A stretch of 64,000 nucleotides of DNA. It comes from Streptomyces sp. Ru71 (GTDB lineage: Bacteria > Actinomycetota > Actinomycetes > Streptomycetales > Streptomycetaceae). Position numbers and translations under genes: made by a program. The DNA lies in NCBI RefSeq assembly GCF_002920535.1, contig NZ_PQSS01000027.1, forward strand, positions 23,756 through 87,755, in the 5' to 3' direction. Shown here one piece after another: positions 8,790 through 17,019 of the stretch (positions are counted from its first letter, which is position 1; the number at the start of each line of letters is the position of its first letter). The notes beneath the pieces are model-generated. The model was not told where the DNA came from and did no database searches. It worked only from the letters and a program-made list of their open reading frames with translations.

Positions 8790-9048
8790 CGGTTGAAGGC
8801 CACTCGATCGGCGCATATCAGATGCATACGGGTGGCCGGGGCGCATTCGGGCAACCGTCGACGACCGCTGCCCGTGGAAGCCGTCTGCGGCCTACTGTTG
8901 AGATGTGCGCCTGCCGTGCCCAGCTGCGGTCGGGGCATTCCCGTGCTCTTCATGGGCAAGGGGAAGGGTTTTCCAACGCGGAGCCGTTGATGGATGTCGG
9001 GCATCGGGCCGCGTGGCGTGGGCACCGCCGGCAGTGAGAGGGACGGGA

Positions 9049-11418
9049 ATGGAACCGACCGAGAGCACCGCCCCCGGCTCACGGCTGCGCCTGCGCCGTG
9101 TGGCGGGCGTATGGCGGGGGAGCCGGTGGGTGACACGTGCGGGGCGCGAGGGCGCCCGGGAGCGTGCCGCCCCGCAGCGCATGTGCACCGACGCACCCGA
9201 CCCCGCCCGCCACGGCGCCGGCCCGCCGCCCGGCGCCGACGGACCCGACGCCCCCCGGAGCCGCACCGGCCTGGCCGCCGGCGTCGACCGGCTCGCCCGG
9301 GTCCGGCGCCGTGCCGGTCTGGCCGCCGGCGTCGAAGCGCTCGGCCCCGCACGGCCGGCCGCCGGCCTGCCCGGCGCCGAGCACGAACGCCACCTGTCCT
9401 GGCCCCCGCTGCCCGCGGCGGTCGTCGCGGCCGCCGGGTTCGTCCTGGGCGCCGGCTTCTACCGCGCCTTCGCCAGCGGCCACGCCCTCTTCCCCTCCGG
9501 CTCGGTCGGCTGGTCGCTGGCCCTGCTGACCGGCGTCATCGTCGGCCACCTGGTCATGCTGGGCCGCGCCCGCTGGTGGGGCGGCACCGGCTCCGGAGCC
9601 GCCCTCACCCTCGCCGTCCTGCTGCTGTACGGCTGGGTGCCGGCCGGCATGGTCAGCCTCACCGTCGTCGTCCTGGTCGGCATAGCCCGGCGCCACCGCT
9701 GGCGGCAGGGGGTGCTGCACGGCGCGGTGGACCTGCTCGGCATCGGCGCCGGCGCCCTGGTGCTGGCCGCCTTCGGCGCCGTACCGTCCGTCGAGGCGCC
9801 CTCGGACCCCGGCACCTGGACCTTCTACACCGCCCCCGAGGTGGTGCTCGTCGCGGTCGCCTACCTCGCGGTGACCCGCACCCTGCTGTGGTACCTGCAC
9901 GCGCCGCGGTCCGGCGGTCTGCCCACGGTCGCGCGCACCGCGCTGGTCAGACAGGGGCTGGTCGCCGTCGCGCTGCTCGGCATAGCCCCGCTGGTGTGCG
10001 TGGTGGCCACCGCCAAGCCCGTGCTGCTGCCGCTGTTCGCCATCCCGCTGATCGCCCTCGACTCCACCCTGTGGATAGCCCGGGCCCGGGCCGAGGAGCA
10101 GCTGCGTGACCCGCTCACCGGGCTGCCCAACCGCCAGTGGCTGCTGGAGCGTATCTGGACCGCGCTGGACGACGCCGAGCGCATAGGCGCCCGCGCCGCC
10201 CTGATGCTGATCGACCTGGACCGTTTCCGGTCGGTCAACGACACCCTCGGTCATCTCGCCGGTGACCGGCTGCTGCTGCAGATAGCCGACCGGCTGCGGC
10301 TGGCCCTGCCGCGCGGGGCGGAGGTGGCGCGGCTCGGCGGCGACGAGTTCGCCGTGTTACTGCCGGTCGCCGACTCCACGACCTCGGCGATGCGCGTCGC
10401 CCGCGGCCTGGTCGCCGACCTCAGCTCCCCGCTCGACCTCGACGGCCTCACCCTCGTGCTGGAGGCCAGCGCCGGCGTCGCCGTCTTCCCCGACCACGCG
10501 CTCGACGCGGAGGGCCTGCTGCGCCGCGCCGACGTGGCGATGTACCAGGCCAAGCGGGACCGCACCGGCGTGGAGGTCTACGAGTCCAAGCGGGACTCCA
10601 ACACCCCCGACCGGCTCGGACTGCTCGGCGATCTGCGCCGGGCGCTGGACGCGCACGAGGTCCAGCTGCACTACCAGCCCAAGGTCCGCTTCGACGGCCA
10701 GGTGGCCGGCCTGGAGGCGCTGGTGCGCTGGGTGCACCCGGAGCGCGGGAAGGTGCCGCCGGACGAGTTCATAGCGATCGCCGAGTCCTCGGGCCTGATG
10801 CCGCACCTGACGGAGTACGTCCTGGACACCGCGCTCGGCCAGGTCGCCGAGTGGCGCTCCCAGGGGCTGTTCGTCCCGGTCGCCGTCAACGTCTCCCCGC
10901 GCGACGTGCACACCCCCGGCTTCGCCGGCTCCGTCGCCGCCCGGCTGGCCCGGCACGGGGTCCCCGCGGGGGCGCTGCAGCTGGAGATAACGGAACACGT
11001 CCTGCTGGAGGACCCGCAGCGGGCCGCCGACACCCTCGCCGGGCTCACCGGACACGGCGTGAAGATGTCCCTGGACGACTTCGGCACCGGCTACTCCTCC
11101 CTGGTCCATCTGCGCCGCCTCCCGGTCAGCGAGCTGAAGATCGACCGCTCCTTCGTGGCCCGGCTCGCCGTGGACACCGAGGACGCCGAGATCGTGCGCT
11201 GCACGGTCGACCTCGCCCACTCCCTGGGCCTGCTGGTCGTCGCCGAGGGCGTGGAGGACGACGAGACCTGGGAGCGCCTGCGCGATCTCGGCTGCGACGC
11301 CGTCCAGGGCTGGCTGGTCGCCGCCGCGATGCCCCCGGAGGAGACGACGGCCTGGCTCCTGGCCCGCGGCTCCCGAGGCTGGCAACGTCCCAAGGCAGTC
11401 CTCCCCGCCGCCGAGTGA
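9049..11418 (+). CDS. rmdB: Membrane GGDEF-EAL cyclic-di-GMP protein, RmdB-like, with a TTA codon
   Basis: A 789-residue protein that by family should make or degrade cyclic-di-GMP at the membrane. An Arg/Pro-rich N-terminus (to about residue 115) precedes several hydrophobic helices (about 118-340), a GGDEF domain with intact GGDEF at 430-434, and an EAL domain with EAL at 556-558, DDFGTGYSS and VAEGVED, all intact. I see no RxxD inhibitory site just before GGDEF. The S. coelicolor gene next to ligA, as I recall it, is rmdB, a phosphodiesterase controlling colony development. ATG 9049 follows GAGAGGGA. A GTG at 8905 in the same frame sits six bases after TACTGT, but its extra 48 codons have poor GC3, so that spacing more likely marks the transcript start. 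Leu437 is encoded by TTA. Confidence 0.93.
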   Translation: MEPTESTAPGSRLRLRRVAGVWRGSRWVTRAGREGARERAAPQRMCTDAPDPARHGAGPPPGADGPDAPRSRTGLAAGVDRLARVRRRAGLAAGVEALGPARPAAGLPGAEHERHLSWPPLPAAVVAAAGFVLGAGFYRAFASGHALFPSGSVGWSLALLTGVIVGHLVMLGRARWWGGTGSGAALTLAVLLLYGWVPAGMVSLTVVVLVGIARRHRWRQGVLHGAVDLLGIGAGALVLAAFGAVPSVEAPSDPGTWTFYTAPEVVLVAVAYLAVTRTLLWYLHAPRSGGLPTVARTALVRQGLVAVALLGIAPLVCVVATAKPVLLPLFAIPLIALDSTLWIARARAEEQLRDPLTGLPNRQWLLERIWTALDDAERIGARAALMLIDLDRFRSVNDTLGHLAGDRLLLQIADRLRLALPRGAEVARLGGDEFAVLLPVADSTTSAMRVARGLVADLSSPLDLDGLTLVLEASAGVAVFPDHALDAEGLLRRADVAMYQAKRDRTGVEVYESKRDSNTPDRLGLLGDLRRALDAHEVQLHYQPKVRFDGQVAGLEALVRWVHPERGKVPPDEFIAIAESSGLMPHLTEYVLDTALGQVAEWRSQGLFVPVAVNVSPRDVHTPGFAGSVAARLARHGVPAGALQLEITEHVLLEDPQRAADTLAGLTGHGVKMSLDDFGTGYSSLVHLRRLPVSELKIDRSFVARLAVDTEDAEIVRCTVDLAHSLGLLVVAEGVEDDETWERLRDLGCDAVQGWLVAAAMPPEETTAWLLARGSRGWQRPKAVLPAAE

Positions 11419-11435
11419 AACGGCCTTCGAGACTG

Positions 11436-11464
11436 CCGGGTGACGCCGAAGGGGGCTCACCCGG
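11436..11464 (+). terminator. Hairpin after rmdB-like gene
   Basis: CCGGGTGA (11436-11443) pairs with TCACCCGG (11457-11464) just downstream of the GGDEF-EAL stop and before the convergent TetR gene. There is no T run. It is a plausible intrinsic-type terminator of the kind common in Streptomyces. Confidence 0.5.
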
Positions 11465-11501
11465 AGCCGCGTGACGCCCGGGTGGGCTGTCCGGTGCGCG
11501 C

Positions 11502-12083
11502 TCAGCGGCCCGCGCTGAAGTGTGCCGTCAGCAGCCGCAGTCTCTGCTCGTGGCCGCCCTCCGGGAGCCTGCCGCTGCGCATCAGGGTCACCAGGCCGTG
11601 CAGCCCCGCCCAGTAGGTCTCCGTGAGCAGAGCCAGGTCGTCGCCCTCGGCCGCGATCGGCTCCACCGCCCGCAGCAGCTCGCCGAAGGCGTCCTGCAGC
11701 GGGGCCGGCGCCTCGGGCGTGGCGAACGGCAGGTCGACGATGTGCGTGAACATCGCGTCGTACAGCGCCGGCCGCCGCCTGGCGAAGGCGGTGTAGGCCT
11801 CGCCCGCGGCCGCCAGCGCCTCCCGCGTGCCCGTCGCCGCCTCCCGCGCCGCGCGCAGCTCCGTGGCCAGGTCGGCGCAGCCCTGGACCGCGACCGCCGC
11901 CATGATCGCGTCCTTGCCCTTGAAGTGGCTGTAGAGGACGGGCTGGCTGTACTCGATCTCGGCGGCCAGGCGCCGGGTGGTCACCGCGTCCCAGCCCTCG
12001 GCTTCCGCCAGTTCCCGCGCGGCCGTCACGATCAGCCGCTCGCGCTCCGCTCGTTCGCGCTCCCGGCGCGTCTGGATCGTCAT
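11502..12083 (-). CDS. TetR family transcriptional regulator
   Basis: A 193-residue repressor with the TetR helix-turn-helix at about residues 25-65 (VTTRRLAAEIEYSQPVLYSHFKGKD) followed by a helical ligand domain containing LYDAMFTHIV and the WAGLHGL segment. It diverges from a small DUF4267 membrane protein. The 95-base gap between them contains two copies of the sequence CTAGC-N3-GCTAG, one next to each gene, which suggests it represses both itself and the divergent gene. The ligand is unknown. Confidence 0.92.
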   Translation of the reverse strand: MTIQTRRERERAERERLIVTAARELAEAEGWDAVTTRRLAAEIEYSQPVLYSHFKGKDAIMAAVAVQGCADLATELRAAREAATGTREALAAAGEAYTAFARRRPALYDAMFTHIVDLPFATPEAPAPLQDAFGELLRAVEPIAAEGDDLALLTETYWAGLHGLVTLMRSGRLPEGGHEQRLRLLTAHFSAGR

Positions 12084-12092
12084 GGAAGAAAT

Positions 12093-12157
12093 TCTAGCAG
12101 CGCTAGCGAATCTGTCGGCGCTCTGCTAGCTTCGCTCTTGTTCCTAGCGCTGCTAGA
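12093..12157. promoter_or_regulatory. Paired palindromic operators for the TetR gene at 11502
   Basis: TCTAGCAGCGCTAG at 12093-12106 and its exact reverse complement CTAGCGCTGCTAGA at 12144-12157 flank the divergent promoter region. Each contains the palindrome CTAGC-N3-GCTAG. A third partial copy, TGCTAGC, lies at 12124-12130. The placement next to a TetR gene makes these likely binding sites; this is inferred. Confidence 0.7.
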
Positions 12158-12178
12158 AAACCGACACAGGGGGACTCC

Positions 12179-12550
12179 ATGACCGTCACCACCTACACCC
12201 TGGCCGTGCTGCTCGACCTGTTCTGCCTCTTCCTCGGCTACCGCTTCTGGTTCCAGCCCGCCCCCGCGGCTGCCGGCTACGGCGTCCCGGCCGACCCGCG
12301 CGGCGACGCCGGCGCCTACCTGTCGGTCAAGGGACTCAGGGACGGCACCTTCGGACTGGTGGGCCTCGCCCTGCTCGCCTTCGCCGGAGCCCGCGCCGAG
12401 GCCTGGTTCATGCTCTGCGTGGCGCTCGTCCCGCTCGTGGACACCTGCATCGTGCTGCGCAACGGCGGCGCGAAAGCCGTCGCCTTCGGGATCCACTTCG
12501 CCACCGCCGTCGTTGTACTGATCAGCGCCGGACTGCTCTTCGCGGTCTGA
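12179..12550 (+). CDS. DUF4267 small membrane protein
   Basis: A 123-residue integral membrane protein with about four hydrophobic helices: residues 5-25, 58-75, 82-98 and 104-122. The arrangement and the segments GYRFWFQP, GDAGAYLSVKGLRDG and PLVDTCIVLRNGG match the DUF4267 family, whose function is unknown. ATG 12179 follows CAGGGGGAC, a good ribosome-binding site. It is divergent from the TetR gene and shares its paired operators, so expression probably responds to that regulator's ligand. A cupin gene follows 46 bases later and may be in the same transcript. Confidence 0.82.
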   Translation: MTVTTYTLAVLLDLFCLFLGYRFWFQPAPAAAGYGVPADPRGDAGAYLSVKGLRDGTFGLVGLALLAFAGARAEAWFMLCVALVPLVDTCIVLRNGGAKAVAFGIHFATAVVVLISAGLLFAV

Positions 12551-12596
12551 CCGCGTCCGGCAACGGTCTGACCACATCCGACAAGGGGAACGCGTC

Positions 12597-13091
12597 ATGT
12601 CGCTGTTCGTACCGAAGTTCGACGAGACCGTCCTGGTCCGCGACGCCGATGCGGAGGTCGTCGGCGGCGACCCCGTCGCCGTCAGGCTGCTCGCCGACAG
12701 CAGCGCCAGCGGCGGCGCGCTGTCCACCGTCCGCGTGACCCTCGCCGAGGGCGCCGACGGCGCCAGACCGCACGTCCACCACAACTCGGCCGAGATGTTC
12801 TACCTGCTGGACGGCGAGGCCGAGGTCCTCTCCGGCGAGGACGTCGTCACCGCCGAGCGCGGCGACCTGATCATCGTCCCGCCGGACCGCCCGCACGCCT
12901 TCGCCGCCGCCCCGGGCAGCACCGCCGACCTGCTCATCGTCATCACCCCGGGCGTCGAGCGCTTCGAGTACTTCCGCCACCTTCAGCGCATCCGCCTGGG
13001 CGAGGCCACCGTGGAGAGCCTGCTGGAGGTACAGGAGCGGTACGACAACCACTTCCTGAAGAGCGACGCCTGGGACGGCCGCCGCCGGTGA
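12597..13091 (+). CDS. Cupin domain protein
   Basis: A 164-residue single-domain cupin. The first metal motif reads as RPHVHHNSAEMFYLLDGEAEV (His, His and Glu ligands), and the second as DLIIVPPDRPHAF (terminal His). There is no signal peptide. The gene lies 46 bases after the DUF4267 gene with AAGGGGAACG before its ATG. The pair may be induced together by release of the neighbouring TetR repressor. Such cupins act as dioxygenases, isomerases or binding proteins, and nothing here settles which. Confidence 0.87.
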   Translation: MSLFVPKFDETVLVRDADAEVVGGDPVAVRLLADSSASGGALSTVRVTLAEGADGARPHVHHNSAEMFYLLDGEAEVLSGEDVVTAERGDLIIVPPDRPHAFAAAPGSTADLLIVITPGVERFEYFRHLQRIRLGEATVESLLEVQERYDNHFLKSDAWDGRRR

Positions 13092-13139
13092 CCGCCGGGG
13101 CCGCGGCAAACCGTTTCACGGGCACGGGCCCCCGCCCCA

Positions 13140-13145
13140 TAGGAT
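13140..13145 (+). promoter_or_regulatory. Likely -10 box of the gatCAB operon
   Basis: TAGGAT matches the Streptomyces housekeeping -10 consensus, with TTTCAC around 13114-13119 as a weak -35. Transcription would begin about 35 bases before gatC, leaving room for the GAGGATC ribosome-binding site. Confidence 0.5.
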
Positions 13146-13185
13146 TGGCCCCAAACCACACACACTCACCCCAGAGGATCGCTGC

Positions 13186-13482
13186 ATGCCTGGCATCACG
13201 CGCGAGGAGGTCGCCCACCTCGCCCGGCTGGCGCGTCTGGAGCTGAAGCCCGAAGAGCTCGACCACTTCGCAGGCCAGCTGGACGACATCATCGGCGCGG
13301 TGGCCCGCGTCAGCGAGGTCGCCGACCAAGACGTACCGCCGACCTCGCACCCGCTCCCGCTGACGAACGTCATGCGCGCGGACGAGGTCCGTCCCTCGCT
13401 CACCCCCGAGCAGGCGCTCTCCGGCGCCCCCGCCCAGGAGCAGCAGCGTTTCAAGGTGCCGCAGATCCTGGGGGAGGACTGA
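13186..13482 (+). CDS. gatC: Asp-tRNA(Asn)/Glu-tRNA(Gln) amidotransferase subunit GatC
   Basis: The 98-residue stabilising subunit of GatCAB, which converts misacylated Glu-tRNA(Gln) and Asp-tRNA(Asn) to the correct amide forms. The family signature ITREEVAHLARLARLEL is at the N-terminus, followed by the QLDDIIGAVARVSEVA helix and the extended tail that wraps GatA. AGAGGATC precedes ATG 13186. gatA begins two bases after the stop, which shows a tightly coupled operon. Length and sequence are typical. Confidence 0.97.
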   Translation: MPGITREEVAHLARLARLELKPEELDHFAGQLDDIIGAVARVSEVADQDVPPTSHPLPLTNVMRADEVRPSLTPEQALSGAPAQEQQRFKVPQILGED

Positions 13483-13484
13483 CC

Positions 13485-14981
13485 ATGACGGACAGCATCA
13501 TCAAGCTCACCGCGGCCGAGATCGCCGCGAAGATCGCCTCCGGCGAGCTCACCGCCGTCCAGGTCACCGAGGCCCACCTGGCCCGGATCGAGGCCGTCGA
13601 CGAGAAGGTGCACGCCTTCCTGCACATCGACCGCGAGGGCGCGCTCGCCCAGGCGCGTGCCGTCGACGAGAAGCGCGAGCGCGGCGAGAAGCTCGGCCCG
13701 CTGGCCGGCGTCCCGCTGGCGCTGAAGGACATCTTCACCACCGAGGGCGTGCCCACGACCGTCGGCTCGAAGATCCTTGAAGGCTGGATCCCGCCGTACG
13801 ACGCCACCGTCACGCGCAAGCTGAAGGCCGCCGACGTCGTCATCCTCGGCAAGACCAACATGGACGAGTTCGCCATGGGGTCGTCGACGGAGAACAGCGC
13901 CTACGGCCCGACCGGCAACCCGTGGGACCTCACCAAGATCCCCGGCGGCTCCGGCGGCGGTTCCTCCGCCGCGCTCGCCGCCTTCGAGGCCCCGCTCGCC
14001 ATCGGCACCGACACCGGCGGCTCCATCCGTCAGCCGGCCGCCGTCACCGGCACGGTCGGCGTGAAGCCGACGTACGGCGCCGTCTCCCGCTACGGCATGG
14101 TCGCCTTCTCCTCCTCCCTCGACCAGGGCGGCCCCTGCGCCCGCACGGTCCTGGACGCGGCCCTGCTGCACGAGGTGATCGCCGGCCACGACCCGATGGA
14201 CTCCACCTCCATCGACGCCCCGGTCCCGCCGGTCGTCGAGGCCGCCCGCAACGGCGGCGTCGAGGGCATGCGCGTCGGCGTGGTCAAGCAGTTCCGCGGC
14301 GAGGGCTACCAGGCCGGCGTCATCCAGCGCTTCGACGAGTCCGTCGCGCTGCTGAAGGAGCTGGGCGCCGAGATCGTCGAGCTGGACTGCCCGTCCTTCG
14401 ACCTGGCGCTGTCGGCGTACTACCTGATCGCGCCCTCCGAGTGCTCCTCCAACCTCGCCCGCTTCGACGGCCTGCGCTACGGCCTGCGGACCGGCGACGA
14501 CGGCGGCCACTCGGCGGAGGAGGTCACCTCCCTGACCCGCGAGGCCGGCTTCGGCCCCGAGGTCAAGCGCCGCATCATGCTGGGCACGTACGCGCTGAGC
14601 TCCGGCTACTACGACGCGTACTACGGCTCCGCGCAGAAGGTCCGCACGCTGATCAAGCAGGACTTCGACAAGGCCTTCGAGCAGGTCGACGTGATCGTCT
14701 CCCCGACGACCCCGACCACCGCCTTCCCGATCGGCGAGCGCGCCGACGACCCGATGGCGATGTACCTCGCGGACCTGTGCACCATCCCGACCAACCTGGC
14801 GGGCAACGCGGCCATGTCCCTGCCCTGCGGTCTCGCCCCGGAGGACAACCTCCCGGTCGGCCTGCAGATCATCGCCCCGGTGATGAAGGACGAGCGCCTG
14901 TACAAGGTGGGCGCCGCGGTCGAGGCCGCCTTCGTGGAAAAGTGGGGGCACCCGCTCCTGGAGGAGGCACCGTCGCTGTGA
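13485..14981 (+). CDS. gatA: Asp-tRNA(Asn)/Glu-tRNA(Gln) amidotransferase subunit GatA
   Basis: The 498-residue amidase subunit that releases ammonia from glutamine for the GatB active site. The catalytic triad of the amidase-signature family is complete: Lys in PLALKDIF, cis-Ser in GGSGGGSSAA and nucleophile Ser in DTGGSIRQPA. GKTNMDEFAMG and the glutamine-binding DQGGP region are also present. Its stop codon overlaps the GTG start of a 79-residue ORF, which separates it from gatB. Length is normal. Confidence 0.98.
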   Translation: MTDSIIKLTAAEIAAKIASGELTAVQVTEAHLARIEAVDEKVHAFLHIDREGALAQARAVDEKRERGEKLGPLAGVPLALKDIFTTEGVPTTVGSKILEGWIPPYDATVTRKLKAADVVILGKTNMDEFAMGSSTENSAYGPTGNPWDLTKIPGGSGGGSSAALAAFEAPLAIGTDTGGSIRQPAAVTGTVGVKPTYGAVSRYGMVAFSSSLDQGGPCARTVLDAALLHEVIAGHDPMDSTSIDAPVPPVVEAARNGGVEGMRVGVVKQFRGEGYQAGVIQRFDESVALLKELGAEIVELDCPSFDLALSAYYLIAPSECSSNLARFDGLRYGLRTGDDGGHSAEEVTSLTREAGFGPEVKRRIMLGTYALSSGYYDAYYGSAQKVRTLIKQDFDKAFEQVDVIVSPTTPTTAFPIGERADDPMAMYLADLCTIPTNLAGNAAMSLPCGLAPEDNLPVGLQIIAPVMKDERLYKVGAAVEAAFVEKWGHPLLEEAPSL

Positions 14982-15217
14982 GCAAGCTGTCCAAGGCCAA
15001 GGACTTCAAGAAGTCCAAGTCCGGTACGTACCTGTCGATGGCCACCACCGCGTTCGGCGCGCTCGGTGTCGCCAAGCAGATCAAGAAGGCCCGCGCCGAG
15101 CAGGACACGCTGCGGCTGATCGACGCCACCGTCTCCGCGGTCGCGATCGTCACCGGCCTCGCCATCCTGTACCGCGAGCTGAAGCGGCTGGGCGACGACG
15201 ACGTCCTGCTGGGCTGA
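14978..15217 (+). CDS. Small conserved-looking hypothetical protein inside the gat operon
   Basis: A 79-residue protein of unknown function between gatA and gatB. GTG 14978 overlaps the gatA stop (GTGA), and GAGGAGG lies upstream inside gatA, so translation is coupled. The N-terminus is very basic (SKLSKAKDFKKSKS), the middle is amphipathic with KQIKKARAEQD, and a hydrophobic stretch at about residues 50-64 (ATVSAVAIVTGLAIL) could span or attach to the membrane. It ends with acidic residues. Codon use and GC3 are as in its neighbours, so it is very likely a real gene. Nothing in the sequence shows a role in amidotransferase function. Confidence 0.8.
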   Translation: MSKLSKAKDFKKSKSGTYLSMATTAFGALGVAKQIKKARAEQDTLRLIDATVSAVAIVTGLAILYRELKRLGDDDVLLG

Positions 15218-15232
15218 GAGGGAAGTTTCACC

Positions 15233-16747
15233 GTGACCACCACGACCGACCTGGTGTCGTACGAGGAAGCACTCGCCTCCTACGACCCCGTCATGGGCCT
15301 TGAGGTCCATGTCGAACTCGGCACCAAGACCAAGATGTTCTGCGGCTGCTCGACCGCGCTCGGCGCGGACCCGAACAGCCAGACCTGCCCGGTCTGCCTC
15401 GGCCTGCCCGGCGCGCTCCCGGTCGTCAACGCGACCGGCGTCGAGTCCGCGATCAAGATCGGCCTCGCGCTGAACTGCGAGATCGCCGAGTGGTGCCGCT
15501 TCGCCCGGAAGAACTACTTCTATCCGGACATGCCGAAGAACTTCCAGACCTCCCAGTACGACGAGCCGATCGCCTTCAACGGCTACCTCGACGTGCAGCT
15601 GGAGGACGGCGAGACCTTCCGCGTGGAGATCGAGCGCGCCCACATGGAGGAGGACACCGGCAAGTCGATGCACGTCGGCGGCGCCACCGGCCGTATCCAC
15701 GGCGCGTCCCACTCCCTGCTGGACTACAACCGCGCCGGCATCCCGCTCATCGAGATCGTCACCAAGCCGATCGTGGGCGCCGGTGAGCGCGCCCCCGAGG
15801 TGGCCAAGGCGTACGTCCGTGAGCTGCGCGAGCTCATCCGTGCCCTCGGCGTGTCCGAGGCCCGCATGGAGATGGGCCAGATGCGCTGCGACGTGAACCT
15901 GTCGCTGATGCCCAAGGGCAGCGAGAAGTTCGGCACCCGCAGCGAGACGAAGAACGTCAACTCGCTGCGCTCGGTGGAGCGTGCGGCCCGCTACGAGATC
16001 CAGCGGCACGCGGCCGTGCTCTCCTCCGGCGGCACCATCGTCCAGGAGACCCGCCACTTCCACGAGGACACCGGCTCCACCACCTCGGGCCGGGTGAAGG
16101 AGGAGGCCGAGGACTACCGGTACTTCCCGGAGCCCGACCTGGTCCCGGTCGCGCCCTCGCGCGAGTGGGTCGAGGAGATCCGGGCGGCCCTGCCCGAGCT
16201 GCCGCTGGCCCGCCGCAACCGGCTGCTGGCCGAGTGGGGCATCTCCGCCACCGACATGCAGGCGATCCTCAACGCCGGTGCGCTGGACCTGATCGTCGCC
16301 ACCATCGACGCCGGGGCCGACGCCGCCTCGGCCCGCAAGTGGTGGATGGGCGAGCTGGCCCGCAGCGCCAACGAGTCCGGCAAGGCGCTGGACGAGCTGG
16401 CGATCACGCCGCAGCAGGTGGCCCGGGTGACCGAGCTGGTCGCCAAGGGCGACCTGAACGACAAGCTGGCCCGGCAGGTCATCGAGGGCGTTCTCGCGGG
16501 CGAGGGCACCCCGGACGAGGTCGTCGACAAGCGCGGTCTGAAGGTCGTCTCCGACGAGGGCGCGCTCACCGCCGCCGTGGAGGAGGCCATCGCCGGCAAC
16601 CCGGGCATCGCGGACAAGATCCGCGGTGGCAAGGTGGCCGCGGCCGGCGCCCTGGTCGGCGCGGTCATGAAGGCCACCCGCGGCCAGGCCGACGCGGCCC
16701 GCGTCAAGGAGCTGATCCTTCAGAAGCTGGGCGTCAGCGAGGGCTGA
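15233..16747 (+). CDS. gatB: Asp-tRNA(Asn)/Glu-tRNA(Gln) amidotransferase subunit GatB
   Basis: The 504-residue subunit that phosphorylates the misacylated tRNA and transfers ammonia to it. The start of the catalytic cradle is PVMGLEVHVEL. The zinc cysteines appear in MFCGCSTALG and QTCPVCLGLPG, and NYFYPDMPKNFQTSQYD is the conserved active-site signature. The C-terminal YqeY-like tail domain that binds the tRNA elbow ends near VKELILQKLG. GTG 15233 is preceded by GAGGGAAG. It closes the gat operon and is followed by a strong terminator. Confidence 0.98.
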   Translation: MTTTTDLVSYEEALASYDPVMGLEVHVELGTKTKMFCGCSTALGADPNSQTCPVCLGLPGALPVVNATGVESAIKIGLALNCEIAEWCRFARKNYFYPDMPKNFQTSQYDEPIAFNGYLDVQLEDGETFRVEIERAHMEEDTGKSMHVGGATGRIHGASHSLLDYNRAGIPLIEIVTKPIVGAGERAPEVAKAYVRELRELIRALGVSEARMEMGQMRCDVNLSLMPKGSEKFGTRSETKNVNSLRSVERAARYEIQRHAAVLSSGGTIVQETRHFHEDTGSTTSGRVKEEAEDYRYFPEPDLVPVAPSREWVEEIRAALPELPLARRNRLLAEWGISATDMQAILNAGALDLIVATIDAGADAASARKWWMGELARSANESGKALDELAITPQQVARVTELVAKGDLNDKLARQVIEGVLAGEGTPDEVVDKRGLKVVSDEGALTAAVEEAIAGNPGIADKIRGGKVAAAGALVGAVMKATRGQADAARVKELILQKLGVSEG

Positions 16748-16766
16748 GCCCGCGACGCCGCACGGC

Positions 16767-16802
16767 ACAGGCCCCGGGGACCTTGGAGTCCCCGGGGCCT
16801 GT
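16767..16802 (+). terminator. Perfect 15-bp hairpin terminator after gatB
   Basis: ACAGGCCCCGGGGAC (16767-16781) pairs perfectly with GTCCCCGGGGCCTGT (16788-16802) around a six-base loop. It lies 20 bases after the gatB stop. No T tract follows, which is usual for Streptomyces. Confidence 0.85.
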
Positions 16803-17019
16803 CGCATGTGAGTGACACCACTTCGGGTGACAGAGTGCCGCCGGCTGTCCTGTGACCTCCCTCCCAACTGCTGTGAACAAGGACACGAAAGCCGCAAAGG
16901 ATCATTTCCACCTGTAAGAGTGGCTTCGCATTCGTCATGCGTTCTTTGCGGGCTGTTCGGTTAATGAGCGATTGTTCCCGGTCAAAGATCCACAATTCAG
17001 TCACTCTGGGAGCAGGTTC

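Noticed and set aside
6522..8846. A 774-codon open frame on the minus strand across ligA
   Set aside because: Low-complexity Leu/Gly/Arg translation complementary to LigA; no recognisable domain and reversed codon bias.
8905..9048. Leaderless GTG start for the rmdB-like gene, 48 codons upstream
   Set aside because: TACTGT is at the right distance, but these 48 codons have only about 60 percent GC3, and ATG 9049 has a strong ribosome-binding site; more likely a 5' untranslated leader.
16803..17019. Possible regulatory RNA before the MMPL gene
   Set aside because: Repeated GTGACA words are visible, but no convincing stem, tRNA or riboswitch consensus could be formed.
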